64,000 nucleotides of DNA, from assembly GCF_006335145.1 (NCBI RefSeq), contig NZ_VDMN01000009.1:1-64000 (forward strand), given 5' to 3'. Position numbers and translations under genes: made by a program. Below the pieces are notes generated by a model. It did not search any database and was not told the DNA's origin. It saw nothing but the letters and a program-made list of their open reading frames with translations. Origin of the DNA: Aliirhizobium smilacinae (GTDB lineage: Bacteria > Pseudomonadota > Alphaproteobacteria > Rhizobiales > Rhizobiaceae). Below, piece after piece: positions 25,147 to 34,127 of the stretch (positions within the stretch are counted from its first letter, which is position 1; every line of letters starts with the position of its first letter).

Positions 25147-26280
25147 CTAAAGCCCTGATGCCTTAGTCAGATTCACGCGGAAGCGATCCCGCCGGCGCTG
25201 ATATCTGCGTGTCATCTCCGCTGAAGCATGACCAAGCTGTTTCTGGACGTAACGCTCGTCGACTTCAGCGGAGGAGGCCAAGCCCGCGCGAAGGGAATGG
25301 CCGGAAAACTTTAAAGCCCGCTCGATCTCACTGAGATCGCCGCGAACGCCGGCAGCCATTGCGGCCCTTTTCACAAGCCGAGCAACCTCCTTGTCGTTCA
25401 GCCGCTCCGAGCCGATAGCTTTCCCTTGCCCGGTGACCCGGCGAAACAGAGGGCCATGAGCTAGCTTGGCGAACTTGATCCAGGTCTCGATTGCGGCGAC
25501 CGGGCAGGTCGCATCGGCCGAGCCGCGACCGACCTCGACCTCTCGCCATCCGGTTTTACCTCGCAGGGTGAGGAGCATACCCTTGTCGAGGATCTCGATC
25601 CAACCGCGACCGTCCTCAGTCTGGTCGGCCTTCAGGTCGAGGCCGACGATCTCGGAGCGCCGAAGGCCGCCAGCGAAGCCGATGAGCAACATGGCCCGAT
25701 CCCGTAGGCCGCGCAGGGAGCCGCGATCGAACGTTTCGACCATGGCAATGATATCCTCAGCCATGACCGCTTCCTTCTGGACAGGTGGCTTGGCGTGGCT
25801 GTTGCGGATGCCGGCCATCACGGTGGCGATATGCCGGTCCTTGCGATCGAGCGAGAGGCCACGCTGGGCATAGTTCCAGGAGAGTGAGGAGAGGCGGCGT
25901 TCGATGGTCGAGACAGAGTTCGCTTTTGCACCCCGTTCAGCCGTGCCAGAAGCGCAAGCTGTGATGTAAAGTCCGACGGTTTGCGGATGCGGGGGCAGGG
26001 GGGCCAGATTGGAGCGCCTGCACCACGCCGAAAAATGCTTCCAGTCGGCCGCGTAGGCCTTGCGCGTGTTGGCGGAACTGGCCGCCTGGACATAGCCACG
26101 AGCGCGATCGGCGAGGCTGGCAAGATGAGCAGGTGTCTCGTCACCGCCAGCGAGAGAGGGGAGGGGGCTTGCGCCTGACGCCTCTGGCGCGGAAACATCA
26201 CGCCCAACCGCCGTGCTGAGAGACGGCGCTGAGGTCTCTTCGACGTGATTTTTGGTGTTTTGCTCGATGATTTGGGCCAT
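25147..26280 (-). CDS. Tyrosine site-specific recombinase of a DUF1403-ScpB module
   Basis: The 377-aa protein has a low-complexity N-terminal tail (about 50 residues), a core-binding domain (YVQAASSANTRKAYAADWKH) and a catalytic domain. The first Arg is in GFAGGLRRSEIVGL, the HxxR in FSGHSLRAGLASSA, and the final His and Tyr in LGHASAEMTRRYQ. The active site is complete. It is divergent from the DUF1403 and ScpB-like genes, and a perfect inverted repeat lies 14 bp upstream of its start. This arrangement suggests site-specific resolution or inversion linked to DNA segregation rather than a simple phage integrase. Confidence 0.9.
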   Translation of the reverse strand: MAQIIEQNTKNHVEETSAPSLSTAVGRDVSAPEASGASPLPSLAGGDETPAHLASLADRARGYVQAASSANTRKAYAADWKHFSAWCRRSNLAPLPPHPQTVGLYITACASGTAERGAKANSVSTIERRLSSLSWNYAQRGLSLDRKDRHIATVMAGIRNSHAKPPVQKEAVMAEDIIAMVETFDRGSLRGLRDRAMLLIGFAGGLRRSEIVGLDLKADQTEDGRGWIEILDKGMLLTLRGKTGWREVEVGRGSADATCPVAAIETWIKFAKLAHGPLFRRVTGQGKAIGSERLNDKEVARLVKRAAMAAGVRGDLSEIERALKFSGHSLRAGLASSAEVDERYVQKQLGHASAEMTRRYQRRRDRFRVNLTKASGL

Positions 26281-26294
26281 ATCTCTATAATGAG

Positions 26295-26331
26295 CATAAT
26301 GTCCGATAATGCAAGATTATCGGACATTATG
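26295..26331. repeat. Perfect 16-bp inverted repeat with 5-bp spacer
   Basis: cataatgtccgataat (26295-26310) and attatcggacattatg (26316-26331) are exact reverse complements around gcaag. The 37-bp palindrome sits 14 bp from the recombinase start, in the divergent region with DUF1403. Read as 14-bp arms around a 9-bp core, it has the shape of a recombinase crossover site (loxP has 13-bp arms and an 8-bp spacer). It could equally be an operator. The palindrome is seen directly; either role is inference. Confidence 0.95.
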
Positions 26332-26404
26332 TGCTGCCGACATGCCGTGCGGTTAAGCGCGATATTGCTGGCATAAACCGCGCACATGATCTACGCTGCT
26401 CTGT

Positions 26405-27358
26405 ATGGATTCGCTCGCGCCCGCTGCTCCACCGACCCCGATCTGGTCGTCTCGTCTACCTAGCTGGGCGCGGCCGCGAGTTCACGACTTCACCGAAGCC
26501 GACGCCGCCTTTGGAGCCGGTATCGCACTGAAATCGCTCGACGATCTGATCCGCGCCGATCCGCCATGGCTTGGCTGCTGGCGCGATCGCCTTGCCCTCA
26601 AATCGGCTGCAGTCGCCGCTAGGATGCTCGGGCGGAACGAGGAGGAACACGCGTTGCGTGACGCGGTTTTGCTGACGGCCGCCGGCGACGATTCCGGCCC
26701 GGCCGGCAAAGTGTTTCTGGCAACACGAATGCTGGCTCATCGAAACGGGACGATCACCACACCCTTTGTTAGGGAAGTCGCCGAACTGCTGGGGATGAAC
26801 TGGGACGACAGCCTTGCCTCCATCCCCGACATGGTCGATTCTGCAAATCAGTCCGGGCGAGCAGCACCCTTCGCGGTGGCGGACCTGATAACGGCGATCT
26901 CTGCCGTTCGCCCGGACGCCGAGGTGCTGGCCCTTGGCCTTGCCGAGTTCGTGCTGGCGCGAAAACTGAACTGGCCAACACCCGTGCCGCTACTGTTGCC
27001 CGAGCGTTTTGGTCCGGCTTTCCGCACCATCGGTGGGCGCGGTCGCGTCCGGCCGGGTGAGCCAGCCTATCCGAAGGCGATCTGCCTGGCGCTGGTCGAC
27101 GGTGTTGAGGCCGCGCTGCGATCCGCCGTCGAGATCGATCGCCGCGCCGCGCGGCTGTTGGCGGTGGCACCGAAACTACGGACCAAGGGCGCCGAGCCGG
27201 TCATCCGCCGATTGCTGACCAACGACGCAGTATCGGTGTCCGCGCCGGGCTCAAAACTGTCCCGGTGGGCGGCCAACCGGCTGTTCGAGCGTCTGGAAAG
27301 TTTCGAGGCGGTGCGCGAGCTCTCCGGCCGCTCCTCGTTCCGAATATTCGGGTTGTGA
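26405..27358 (+). CDS. DUF1403 family protein
   Basis: This 317-aa largely helical protein reads RLPSWARPRVHDFTEADAAF and GAGIALKSLDDLIRADPPWL, then WRDRLALKSAAVAARMLGRN. This is the DUF1403 family as I know it from rhizobial genomes, where it is found next to a recombinase and a ScpB-like gene. No catalytic motif is visible and the function is unknown. It ends 2 bp before the ScpB-like gene, so the two are surely co-translated. Confidence 0.82.
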   Translation: MDSLAPAAPPTPIWSSRLPSWARPRVHDFTEADAAFGAGIALKSLDDLIRADPPWLGCWRDRLALKSAAVAARMLGRNEEEHALRDAVLLTAAGDDSGPAGKVFLATRMLAHRNGTITTPFVREVAELLGMNWDDSLASIPDMVDSANQSGRAAPFAVADLITAISAVRPDAEVLALGLAEFVLARKLNWPTPVPLLLPERFGPAFRTIGGRGRVRPGEPAYPKAICLALVDGVEAALRSAVEIDRRAARLLAVAPKLRTKGAEPVIRRLLTNDAVSVSAPGSKLSRWAANRLFERLESFEAVRELSGRSSFRIFGL

Positions 27359-27360
27359 CG

Positions 27361-28044
27361 ATGGCCGGATCTCCTGCAGCTAAACCACCCCGAAGGAACG
27401 CGAACGCCGCAAGCGAACGCTTGTTTGATCGGGAGTTGGAGGATTTGCCGGCGGAGATGCGCTGGCGGGAATGGATGATGCGGGTTGAGGCGGTGATTTT
27501 TGCCTCGGCCGAGCCGGTCAGCCGCGAGACGCTGGCGCGGGTGGTGGGAAGAGACTGTAGTATCGATTTGCTGGTCGATGATCTTATCGAGGAGCTGCGT
27601 GACCGACCCTATGAGCTGGTGTCGGTTGCAGGCGGCTGGCAGCATCGAACGCGTTCGCGGTTCGCTGAAACGATCCGCGCCTCATCGGCGCCGACAAGGG
27701 GAGGGGCTGCAGCCCTATCGGAGTTCGAGGCGATGGTGTTGATGGCGGTGGGATATTTTCAGCCAGTGACGCGGGGAGAGTTGGGAAAGATTTTTGGCAG
27801 GGAAGTCAGCCGCGACATGATCGGTAATTTGCGTGGGTCGGGATTTATCGGGTCCGCGCCGCGCAGCCCGACGCCCGGGGCGCCTTATACCTATGTGACA
27901 ACGCAGCATTTCCTGTCGGCATTCGGGATGGACACGCTGCGCGATCTGCCGGACATTGAAGCACTCGAAGATGCGGGATTGCTCAGCCGGCAGATTGTTC
28001 GGAATGAGTCGCTTTTGGTCGAAGCGGAGGGCGATGAGGTGTAA
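27361..28044 (+). CDS. ScpB-like segregation/condensation protein
   Basis: From the ATG at 27361 the 227-aa protein shows the two winged-helix domains of ScpB: VEAVIFASAEPVSRETLARV in the first, and LSEFEAMVLMAVGYFQPVTR, then RSPTPGAPYTYVTTQHFLSAF, in the second. ScpB is the kleisin-associated subunit of the bacterial SMC condensin. No smc or scpA gene accompanies it, so this is an accessory ScpB that may act with DUF1403 and the recombinase, or with the host SMC. It starts 2 bp after DUF1403. Confidence 0.85.
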   Translation: MAGSPAAKPPRRNANAASERLFDRELEDLPAEMRWREWMMRVEAVIFASAEPVSRETLARVVGRDCSIDLLVDDLIEELRDRPYELVSVAGGWQHRTRSRFAETIRASSAPTRGGAAALSEFEAMVLMAVGYFQPVTRGELGKIFGREVSRDMIGNLRGSGFIGSAPRSPTPGAPYTYVTTQHFLSAFGMDTLRDLPDIEALEDAGLLSRQIVRNESLLVEAEGDEV

Positions 28045-28175
28045 GGCCGTGCTGCCAACGGTAGGAAGTAGCCGTCACTATCGGCAACATTTATGTCGTT
28101 CTTACCACCCATCCATGTATGCGTAATCGACGCGGCCAAGAAGGCCAATGCGGCGGCTATCGACACGCTATTGGT

Positions 28176-30824
28176 CTAGCGGCGCGACAACGTTAGAAGG
28201 CGCTGATAGCGGACATCGTTTTCGAGGCGACTATTCCTTTCCGAGATGTGTCGTAGAGCTCGGTCCAGACCGTTTGGAATAACCGCGCCTTCTTCTGATC
28301 CAACAGTCTTGTCTAGGATTGCGAGCAATGCCGCTGCATCTCGCGGTGTATGGATGCCGCCTATCGCGTTACCGTTTTCGGAGCGATCCAGTATTCCATA
28401 TTCCCAAAGCGACCAGCATTGGAAAGGTGTAAGGTACGGAAGGATGAGGTCGACGGCGTCTGCGAAACTTTGACTGGCAGCTGCCGGAAAATCGGCAAGT
28501 GCGTCCGAGAGCGCGGGAGATGATAGCGTCAGTTCCTTCGGCCAAACTTTTTCAAAAAGCTCCTTGATCAAGCTGAAACGCTCGGCTGGTGGCTGCGGCG
28601 TTCCCCCAGGTTCCTTCAGATATTTTTTCATTGCCCGAAGGGCCCTAGCCCGGACGTCGTCGCCCCCAATCCGCAGCATCTGCTGGATAAGGCCGGAAGG
28701 GATCGTCGGCGGGTGACCGTCGCGCATATCAATGATCGTTGCAAAGATCGACCGTTGCGCCAGCGCGCCCCGAATATCAGCAGGAAGCTCACTACCTGCT
28801 GCCACTTCGATCATTCGCGAGCCGACCGCTTCCAGGACTTCGCGGGCAGGCAAATACTCTGTTTCCGCAAAAGCTTGCCACAGTTCGATGCTGGACGCCT
28901 TCGCATCCAAGAGCGGGGCAAGTAGATGCCTTTTCACCCAGTCCTGATCAGTTGACCAGAAATAGTCGAAGTACATCATGAGTTGGTAGCGAGCTTGGAG
29001 CGCGGCTTCACCCGTTGCGTCCGCTAAAGCGACCAACACATTCGACCAAGGCTCTCGCGCCAAGGTTCCGGATTTGAAATTTGGTATGGCACGAATGAAG
29101 CCATCCACAAGATTGCCTACCGGTGTCGAGAACGAACGGTCGCGTAGAGGGGTATCGATCTTTGGCGAATTATTGGTCTGAACGACAGCCATGGGCCAAA
29201 GCGTCAGCCACGCGGAAATGTAGTCGTCTTCTCCGTTGAGCAAACGATCCCATGTGCTCATCCATGATGTGAGACCAGGCAGAGCCGCATCGAGAATCTT
29301 CGTGTCCGTAGTAGCGATCACCGCGCACATCTTGAGAGCGGTTGGGACAAGTGACATGTCTTCCGGCGTTGCCGTCTGGCGGGTCGCATTGATATCCACT
29401 GGTCGGAAACTGTAACCCAATGCCTGCCAAACCTTCGCTCTCGCTGCCGTATAGGCAGCGCCGGAAAGCAGATCGAGGATCAAATCGGGATTGCGGCCGA
29501 TATAATCCGAGGCGGCTCGGCTCTTGCTGTCCCATCCTTCGTCGCTGAGCTGTCGCGCTAGTTCTTCGATCAGTCTCGAGGACGGAATATCGTCGAAAGT
29601 TGGATCACTAACCGTGTCCTCTAAGACCGTTCTGACCCCTACATCAAAGCCTTGTGTCACGCTGGTTATGGGAACTTGCGCCGTTTGCGCAGAAAGAAAG
29701 TTGTGCAACCAACTATCTCCGTCGTCCGAGAGTTGCCCTCCGGCGATCTTTATCCTTTGCATCTCTATCGCGCTTCGACGGGTCACAGCCTCCAAGGCTT
29801 CATCCTTGCCGAGCCGTTTAATCAAACGACCAGGCGGCTCCCCTTTGATCAGACGCCGCTCCAGCCGCGTTCGGACCAGATCGGGAAGAGAAGACCAACG
29901 GAGTGCGCGGAGCTCAGCGAATTCCGGGAACGCATCCGTCCACCAAAACTCACGGTCATCCAGATTCACAAGGAATTCGGCAACGTCGGACGCGCTAATT
30001 AAAGAGGCTTCTCGCGCGGCCGCCGCCCATAGGCGCTTGTAGAGCTTCCAGCGATCGACATCCCATGAGGAGATAGCGCGCAGGGCTGCTTTTTGATCTA
30101 TTCTCGCCAGTTGTTCGACCGTCGCGAACAACAGTTTCGTAGTGGGAGCGAAACCTTTCTTGTAGCGATCCGGCTCGCCGCCACCTTCCGGATATTGGTT
30201 GGGCGGTACAAAATAAACCCGATGTACGAGCCAAGTTGTTGCATCCGCATCTCCTGCAATCATCCCGATACGCCGGGCCTGGTTCAAGCCACTGAGCAAG
30301 CTCGCGTTGAGCGCTAGGGCAAGTTCAAACAGGAAATCGCGGTCCTCATTATTTTTGAGGTCGATTTCATCGGGCGTGAGGGGCTCTCCGCCCTCCATGG
30401 AAATCCAGAAGATATCGCCAATAGTCTTTGGATGCCTCGCGCGCTTATGACCAAACGCTTCGTATTTTCGAGCGCTTTCCAGCCGGATCCACGGCCTCAC
30501 CGACGAAACGATTAGACTGACGGTCTCGCTTTGACTGGCCCTGGACTTCAGATCGCGCTTTAGTAGAAGCCGGTCGTAGGACGTCTCGGCGAATGGCGCA
30601 TCCCAGAACTCGAACAAATATTGCCAGGCAGAGGCGTAAGGCTCGGCAAGATCCTTGATCCGGAAGTCGAGGAGATCCCGCAACGCTGCCCGTTCGGCTC
30701 CTTGATCGGAGCGGAGCAAGCGAGCCCATTCCAGAAATTCACGATCGGTCAATCGCTCTAGCGCGAAGGCGCGGGTGTTTTGTGCAATTCTCGCATCGAT
30801 ATCGGAAAGTTTAACGGTTCTCAT
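28176..30824 (-). CDS. Large protein of unknown family partnered with SIR2
   Basis: The 882-aa protein matches no family I recognise. It is rich in predicted helix and in Trp/Leu (VKLSDIDARIAQNTRAFALE at the start; WQALGYSFRPVDI near the middle), with no Walker, nuclease or membrane motif. The ATG follows the SIR2 stop with no gap (TAGATG), so the two are translationally coupled. SIR2 defence proteins such as DSR1/DSR2 carry a long helical C-terminal region that senses phage proteins on the same chain; this protein could be the equivalent sensor as a separate subunit. That is inference. The region 28045-28175 between it and the ScpB gene holds no supported gene. Confidence 0.85.
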   Translation of the reverse strand: MRTVKLSDIDARIAQNTRAFALERLTDREFLEWARLLRSDQGAERAALRDLLDFRIKDLAEPYASAWQYLFEFWDAPFAETSYDRLLLKRDLKSRASQSETVSLIVSSVRPWIRLESARKYEAFGHKRARHPKTIGDIFWISMEGGEPLTPDEIDLKNNEDRDFLFELALALNASLLSGLNQARRIGMIAGDADATTWLVHRVYFVPPNQYPEGGGEPDRYKKGFAPTTKLLFATVEQLARIDQKAALRAISSWDVDRWKLYKRLWAAAAREASLISASDVAEFLVNLDDREFWWTDAFPEFAELRALRWSSLPDLVRTRLERRLIKGEPPGRLIKRLGKDEALEAVTRRSAIEMQRIKIAGGQLSDDGDSWLHNFLSAQTAQVPITSVTQGFDVGVRTVLEDTVSDPTFDDIPSSRLIEELARQLSDEGWDSKSRAASDYIGRNPDLILDLLSGAAYTAARAKVWQALGYSFRPVDINATRQTATPEDMSLVPTALKMCAVIATTDTKILDAALPGLTSWMSTWDRLLNGEDDYISAWLTLWPMAVVQTNNSPKIDTPLRDRSFSTPVGNLVDGFIRAIPNFKSGTLAREPWSNVLVALADATGEAALQARYQLMMYFDYFWSTDQDWVKRHLLAPLLDAKASSIELWQAFAETEYLPAREVLEAVGSRMIEVAAGSELPADIRGALAQRSIFATIIDMRDGHPPTIPSGLIQQMLRIGGDDVRARALRAMKKYLKEPGGTPQPPAERFSLIKELFEKVWPKELTLSSPALSDALADFPAAASQSFADAVDLILPYLTPFQCWSLWEYGILDRSENGNAIGGIHTPRDAAALLAILDKTVGSEEGAVIPNGLDRALRHISERNSRLENDVRYQRLLTLSRR

Positions 30825-32012
30825 CTAACTGCCCCGCGCCGTTTCCCGAACAAGTTGATTAAGGAAGGCGAGCCACTTCGGTGACGCGACCTTGGAGGCA
30901 AGAAGCCTGCTAAGTTCCGCCTGTTCTGTCGGATTCGACCGTCCCACATAGTATCGGATGAATGACTGCCCGACCTGCCCTTCGGGTGTGTCCGGATCCA
31001 GCTTCGCGATCGAAACAAGGTGCTTCTTGACTCGAGAGGTGTTGCGTTTGTCAGGAATGATCTCTGACCAGCGCGACAAGACCTTGCCAAGCGCTTTGTG
31101 ATTGTCCGCCTTGTCGTAGGTAATAGGGGTAATACCACGCGACTGCCACTCGATTGGGGTTCGTGCATCGCTTGGATCACATCCAACGAATGCATAACGC
31201 GGTTTCAGATCAACAAAATGCCGCTCATCTGCGGCAATCGCGTTGAGAAGGTAGCGGACGGGCGAGTCATTGGCGCTGTAGCCGACCAGCACGAGATGGA
31301 AAATGCGGGCCGCGTCATACAGGAACGAGGTAATGATGTGGCGTCTGAGGTATGCATCCCCAAAGTCCTGGTCGGTGAGTATCAACGTGGAACCCCGCTG
31401 AGACTTGAGCGGCAGCATTCCATGAATATGCAGAATGCCGGCGAACTCCGTGCTACGACTGGGATTAGGGATTTCCCCAAGGGCGAACGCCTCGTCGGAA
31501 TACTTGTCCTTCTTTGCCGCGATGCTGAGTAGGCGGTCGAAATTTGTTGTGACCAGCAATGTCTGGCCAAAACGCTGACCAAGCCGCACGAGAGCAGAGT
31601 GCAACGAATTGGGTTCGACTGTCCGCTCTAGAACCTTGCGAGCTGCGCGCCGCAACGTGCTCATCCTGCTAGGGTCGCCGTCGATCCGGCGCTCCAGCAT
31701 TCCTAGGACAACATCATATTCATGCTGGGCAAAAAACTTCAGCTCTGTCCGCTGCTGGTGTGTCAGCATGCCGGGTATCTTGTTCCATTCCAAGGGTTTT
31801 GGCTTTCGAAGTTCCGCTAGTGGCCCCTTCATCGCCGCGTCTACCTCCGCATAAATGTCGGCGACGAGACCTCCAAAGTCCGGCAGTGAGGACGGTGGCG
31901 GATATGATGCCCCAGCCCCCACGATAAACAACACGTCACCGCGATCTCTGGCGACGAGCAGTTCTTGAGGAAGAGGCGGCAGATCGTCACCGAGAATTAT
32001 AGAAGAAATCAT
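30825..32012 (-). CDS. SIR2-like NADase/deacetylase-fold protein, defence type
   Basis: The 395-aa protein has the SIR2 NAD-binding core: DVLFIVGAGASYPPPSSLPD (GAGAS, about 32-36), LLVTTNFDRLL (155-159), the catalytic His in ILHIHGML (197) and HLVLVGYSANDSPVRYLL (244-251). The zinc-binding cysteines of protein deacetylases are absent, as in the SIR2_2/defence branch, whose members hydrolyse NAD+ when triggered by phage. The C-terminal 130 residues are not recognised. It is the first gene of a two-gene operon with the 882-aa protein, and is divergent from the Argonaute operon with 165 bp between the starts. Confidence 0.88.
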   Translation of the reverse strand: MISSIILGDDLPPLPQELLVARDRGDVLFIVGAGASYPPPSSLPDFGGLVADIYAEVDAAMKGPLAELRKPKPLEWNKIPGMLTHQQRTELKFFAQHEYDVVLGMLERRIDGDPSRMSTLRRAARKVLERTVEPNSLHSALVRLGQRFGQTLLVTTNFDRLLSIAAKKDKYSDEAFALGEIPNPSRSTEFAGILHIHGMLPLKSQRGSTLILTDQDFGDAYLRRHIITSFLYDAARIFHLVLVGYSANDSPVRYLLNAIAADERHFVDLKPRYAFVGCDPSDARTPIEWQSRGITPITYDKADNHKALGKVLSRWSEIIPDKRNTSRVKKHLVSIAKLDPDTPEGQVGQSFIRYYVGRSNPTEQAELSRLLASKVASPKWLAFLNQLVRETARGS

Positions 32013-32146
32013 GTCCGCGTATGCCCGTTATCTCGCTTGATTAACTGGTGACATAACATTGGGGAGAGTTCAAATTGTTGCTCTCGATCTGAGGTTGTTA
32101 CACAGACGAACCTGTAAACGACTCTGGGTAAACAACTGGGTTCGAC

Positions 32147-32177
32147 TTGACCCGATGGCACCGAAGCCTCTTATGCT
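32147..32177 (+). promoter_or_regulatory. Possible promoter of the Argonaute operon
   Basis: TTGACC (32147-32152) and TATGCT (32172-32177) resemble -35 and -10 boxes, with a long 19-bp gap. The -10 ends right at the first ATG (32178), and no Shine-Dalgarno is visible. Transcription would start near the second ATG (32184), giving a leaderless mRNA. This is a pattern match only. Confidence 0.35.
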
Positions 32178-34127
32178 ATGGCCATGATCTATAACTTTGC
32201 GAATCTATCCCACGGCGATTTCGAAAACCTGGTTAGAGACCTTGTCGGGCGCGCCATCGGTGTGCGCTTTGAGGCATTTGCCGCCGGGCCTGACGGCGGG
32301 ATCGATGGTCGTTACATCGACCCGTCCGGCAAGACGATCCTTCAAGCCAAACATTACCAAGCCTCAAAGTTTTCGGATTTGAAGCGTGCGATGGTTAAGG
32401 AGAGGGCCTCAATCGACCGCTTGGAGGCGGAGCGGTACATTCTCGCAACCTCACAACCGCTGACGCCAGCAAACAAGACAGCGCTACGCGATGTGATCGG
32501 TCCTTCGCTCCGAAGTGAGGCTGACATCTTCGGTATTGATGATCTCGTCGCACTGTTGCGTCAGAATCCTGATCTAGTGACAGTTCATGAAAAGCTCTGG
32601 ATGCAGAGCGCGCCGGTACTTGAGACCATCCTGACCTCCGCACTCGACAAGTATCATGCCCGACCCCGGTCGATGCCTCAATCGCTTGCAGATCTGTTGG
32701 AAGGGGCGGCCGGGCAACCGAAGAGCCCTTTGACCGAACGCGTCTCGGAAGGTGCTCGCCCGCGCGATGTAATTTTCTTAAGCAAGGCTTCCCCGCACGA
32801 TGACGAGTTTGCCCTCTGGCTGGCGCCAAAGCTCGAGGCAGAGGGCTACAAAGTGTTTACAGATCTTCTGACACTGGAGCCGGGTGATCGATGGCGAAAG
32901 GAAATAAGCGCAGCACTTCAACACCGCGCCGTAAAGGTTCTGGTTCTCTGCAGGGACGCTACCCTCTCCGACGACAATGTCCAGGAGGATATTCTAATTG
33001 CTGGCGATCTTGGAAAAGCTTTGGGAGACAAGCGCTTTTTGATCCCGCTGCGGCTTCAACCCTATCACAAGGTTCCGGGGCTGGCAGACGCCGTCTATGT
33101 GGATTTCGTTCGCGGATGGGGTGACGGCCTTGCGGCCTTGCTGGAGACGTTGCGGAGGCAAAATGTGCCTTTCGACAAATCCGGAATTGAGATGCAGCCC
33201 AACTGGGAGATTTTCCGCCGACGCGGTGCGATCCCACTAAAGGACGAGCCGGAAAGGCTTACATCTAACTGGTTGCGTATCGCTGAGGTGCCGGACGCGA
33301 TCCGGTTCTACGAGCCCAGCGGTGTGGTGGAGCGCGGACTGCTTCAACGGGCCATCGATGGCTTTGAATACTTCGCAGTTCCACAAGGTACCGGCTTTTT
33401 CACCTTCGCCGGGACGGACGAGGTCGAGCGCGAGTTCGACGCGGCTGGCCGTTTTAAGCTCAAACACGAGATTCCAGTAATCGACTTTGTCGAACATGGC
33501 TTAAAACGGGAGAGCGTCACCCGGCAGGTCGCCTCTAACATCCTTCACAACGCGTTCAAAAAGGCATGGTTCGCTTATTGTCGCGATCAGGGATTGGTCG
33601 AGTATCACTATTCAAACGCTGTCGGATTTCATGCATCTTCCAGCAAGGTCGCAATTCGGCAGCGCGTTCCGTGGGGCCGGCAAGGTGAAGGCCGTCGCTG
33701 GTCAATGCTTCGCAACGTGGCAAAGGGTCATATCTGGAATTACGGTGTCACGGCGATTCCATCCTTCCAGCCATTCTTCCATTTCAAACTGAAGTCGCGC
33801 GTGTTGTTTTCCGTCGCCACCAACACGGAAGAGGGACTGTCACTGGACGATGCCAGAAAGCAGCACCGGCTCCGTCGAACCATCTGCAAAGGCTGGCGTA
33901 ACAAACAGTGGTATGGCCGTATGCTGGCATTCCTCGAAATGTTGTCCGGGGAGTCTGCATTCATACGTCTGCGGCTTGCGGAGAATGCTTTTGTTGTCCT
34001 TGAAGCTACACCAATGCTTTTCACGTCGCCGGTGAGCACAGATCTCCCAGATGCCCTGGCCGACGATGACGACGAAGCTGATTTGAGCACTTTGGGCAGA
34101 CCCGAACCTGAAGAGGTTGATGAATGA
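32178..34127 (+). CDS. REase-TIR-APAZ effector of a short Argonaute system
   Basis: The 649-aa protein has three parts. Residues 1-140 are restriction-endonuclease-like (Mrr/REase): LSHGDFENLVRDLV, then the active-site pattern GPDGGIDGRY (Asp about 43) and ILQAKHY (Q-x-K about 56-58). Residues 193-325 are a TIR domain: RPRDVIFLSKASPHDDEF, YKVFTDLLTLEPGDRWRKEI and SDDNVQEDIL (candidate catalytic Glu 270). Residues 335-640 precede a short pAgo and fit an APAZ domain, the N-like domain that holds the Argonaute partner. The stop overlaps the pAgo start (ATGA). TIR-APAZ partners of short pAgos degrade NAD+ once guide RNA meets invader DNA. A nuclease on the same chain is unusual. The start could also be the ATG at 32184. 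Confidence 0.85.
   Translation: MAMIYNFANLSHGDFENLVRDLVGRAIGVRFEAFAAGPDGGIDGRYIDPSGKTILQAKHYQASKFSDLKRAMVKERASIDRLEAERYILATSQPLTPANKTALRDVIGPSLRSEADIFGIDDLVALLRQNPDLVTVHEKLWMQSAPVLETILTSALDKYHARPRSMPQSLADLLEGAAGQPKSPLTERVSEGARPRDVIFLSKASPHDDEFALWLAPKLEAEGYKVFTDLLTLEPGDRWRKEISAALQHRAVKVLVLCRDATLSDDNVQEDILIAGDLGKALGDKRFLIPLRLQPYHKVPGLADAVYVDFVRGWGDGLAALLETLRRQNVPFDKSGIEMQPNWEIFRRRGAIPLKDEPERLTSNWLRIAEVPDAIRFYEPSGVVERGLLQRAIDGFEYFAVPQGTGFFTFAGTDEVEREFDAAGRFKLKHEIPVIDFVEHGLKRESVTRQVASNILHNAFKKAWFAYCRDQGLVEYHYSNAVGFHASSSKVAIRQRVPWGRQGEGRRWSMLRNVAKGHIWNYGVTAIPSFQPFFHFKLKSRVLFSVATNTEEGLSLDDARKQHRLRRTICKGWRNKQWYGRMLAFLEMLSGESAFIRLRLAENAFVVLEATPMLFTSPVSTDLPDALADDDDEADLSTLGRPEPEEVDE

Noticed and set aside
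28045..28175. Possible small minus-strand gene (91 codons from 28166) overlapping the ScpB-like gene
   Set aside because: Most of it is antisense to the 3' end of the ScpB-like gene, and it has no ribosome site or recognisable content.
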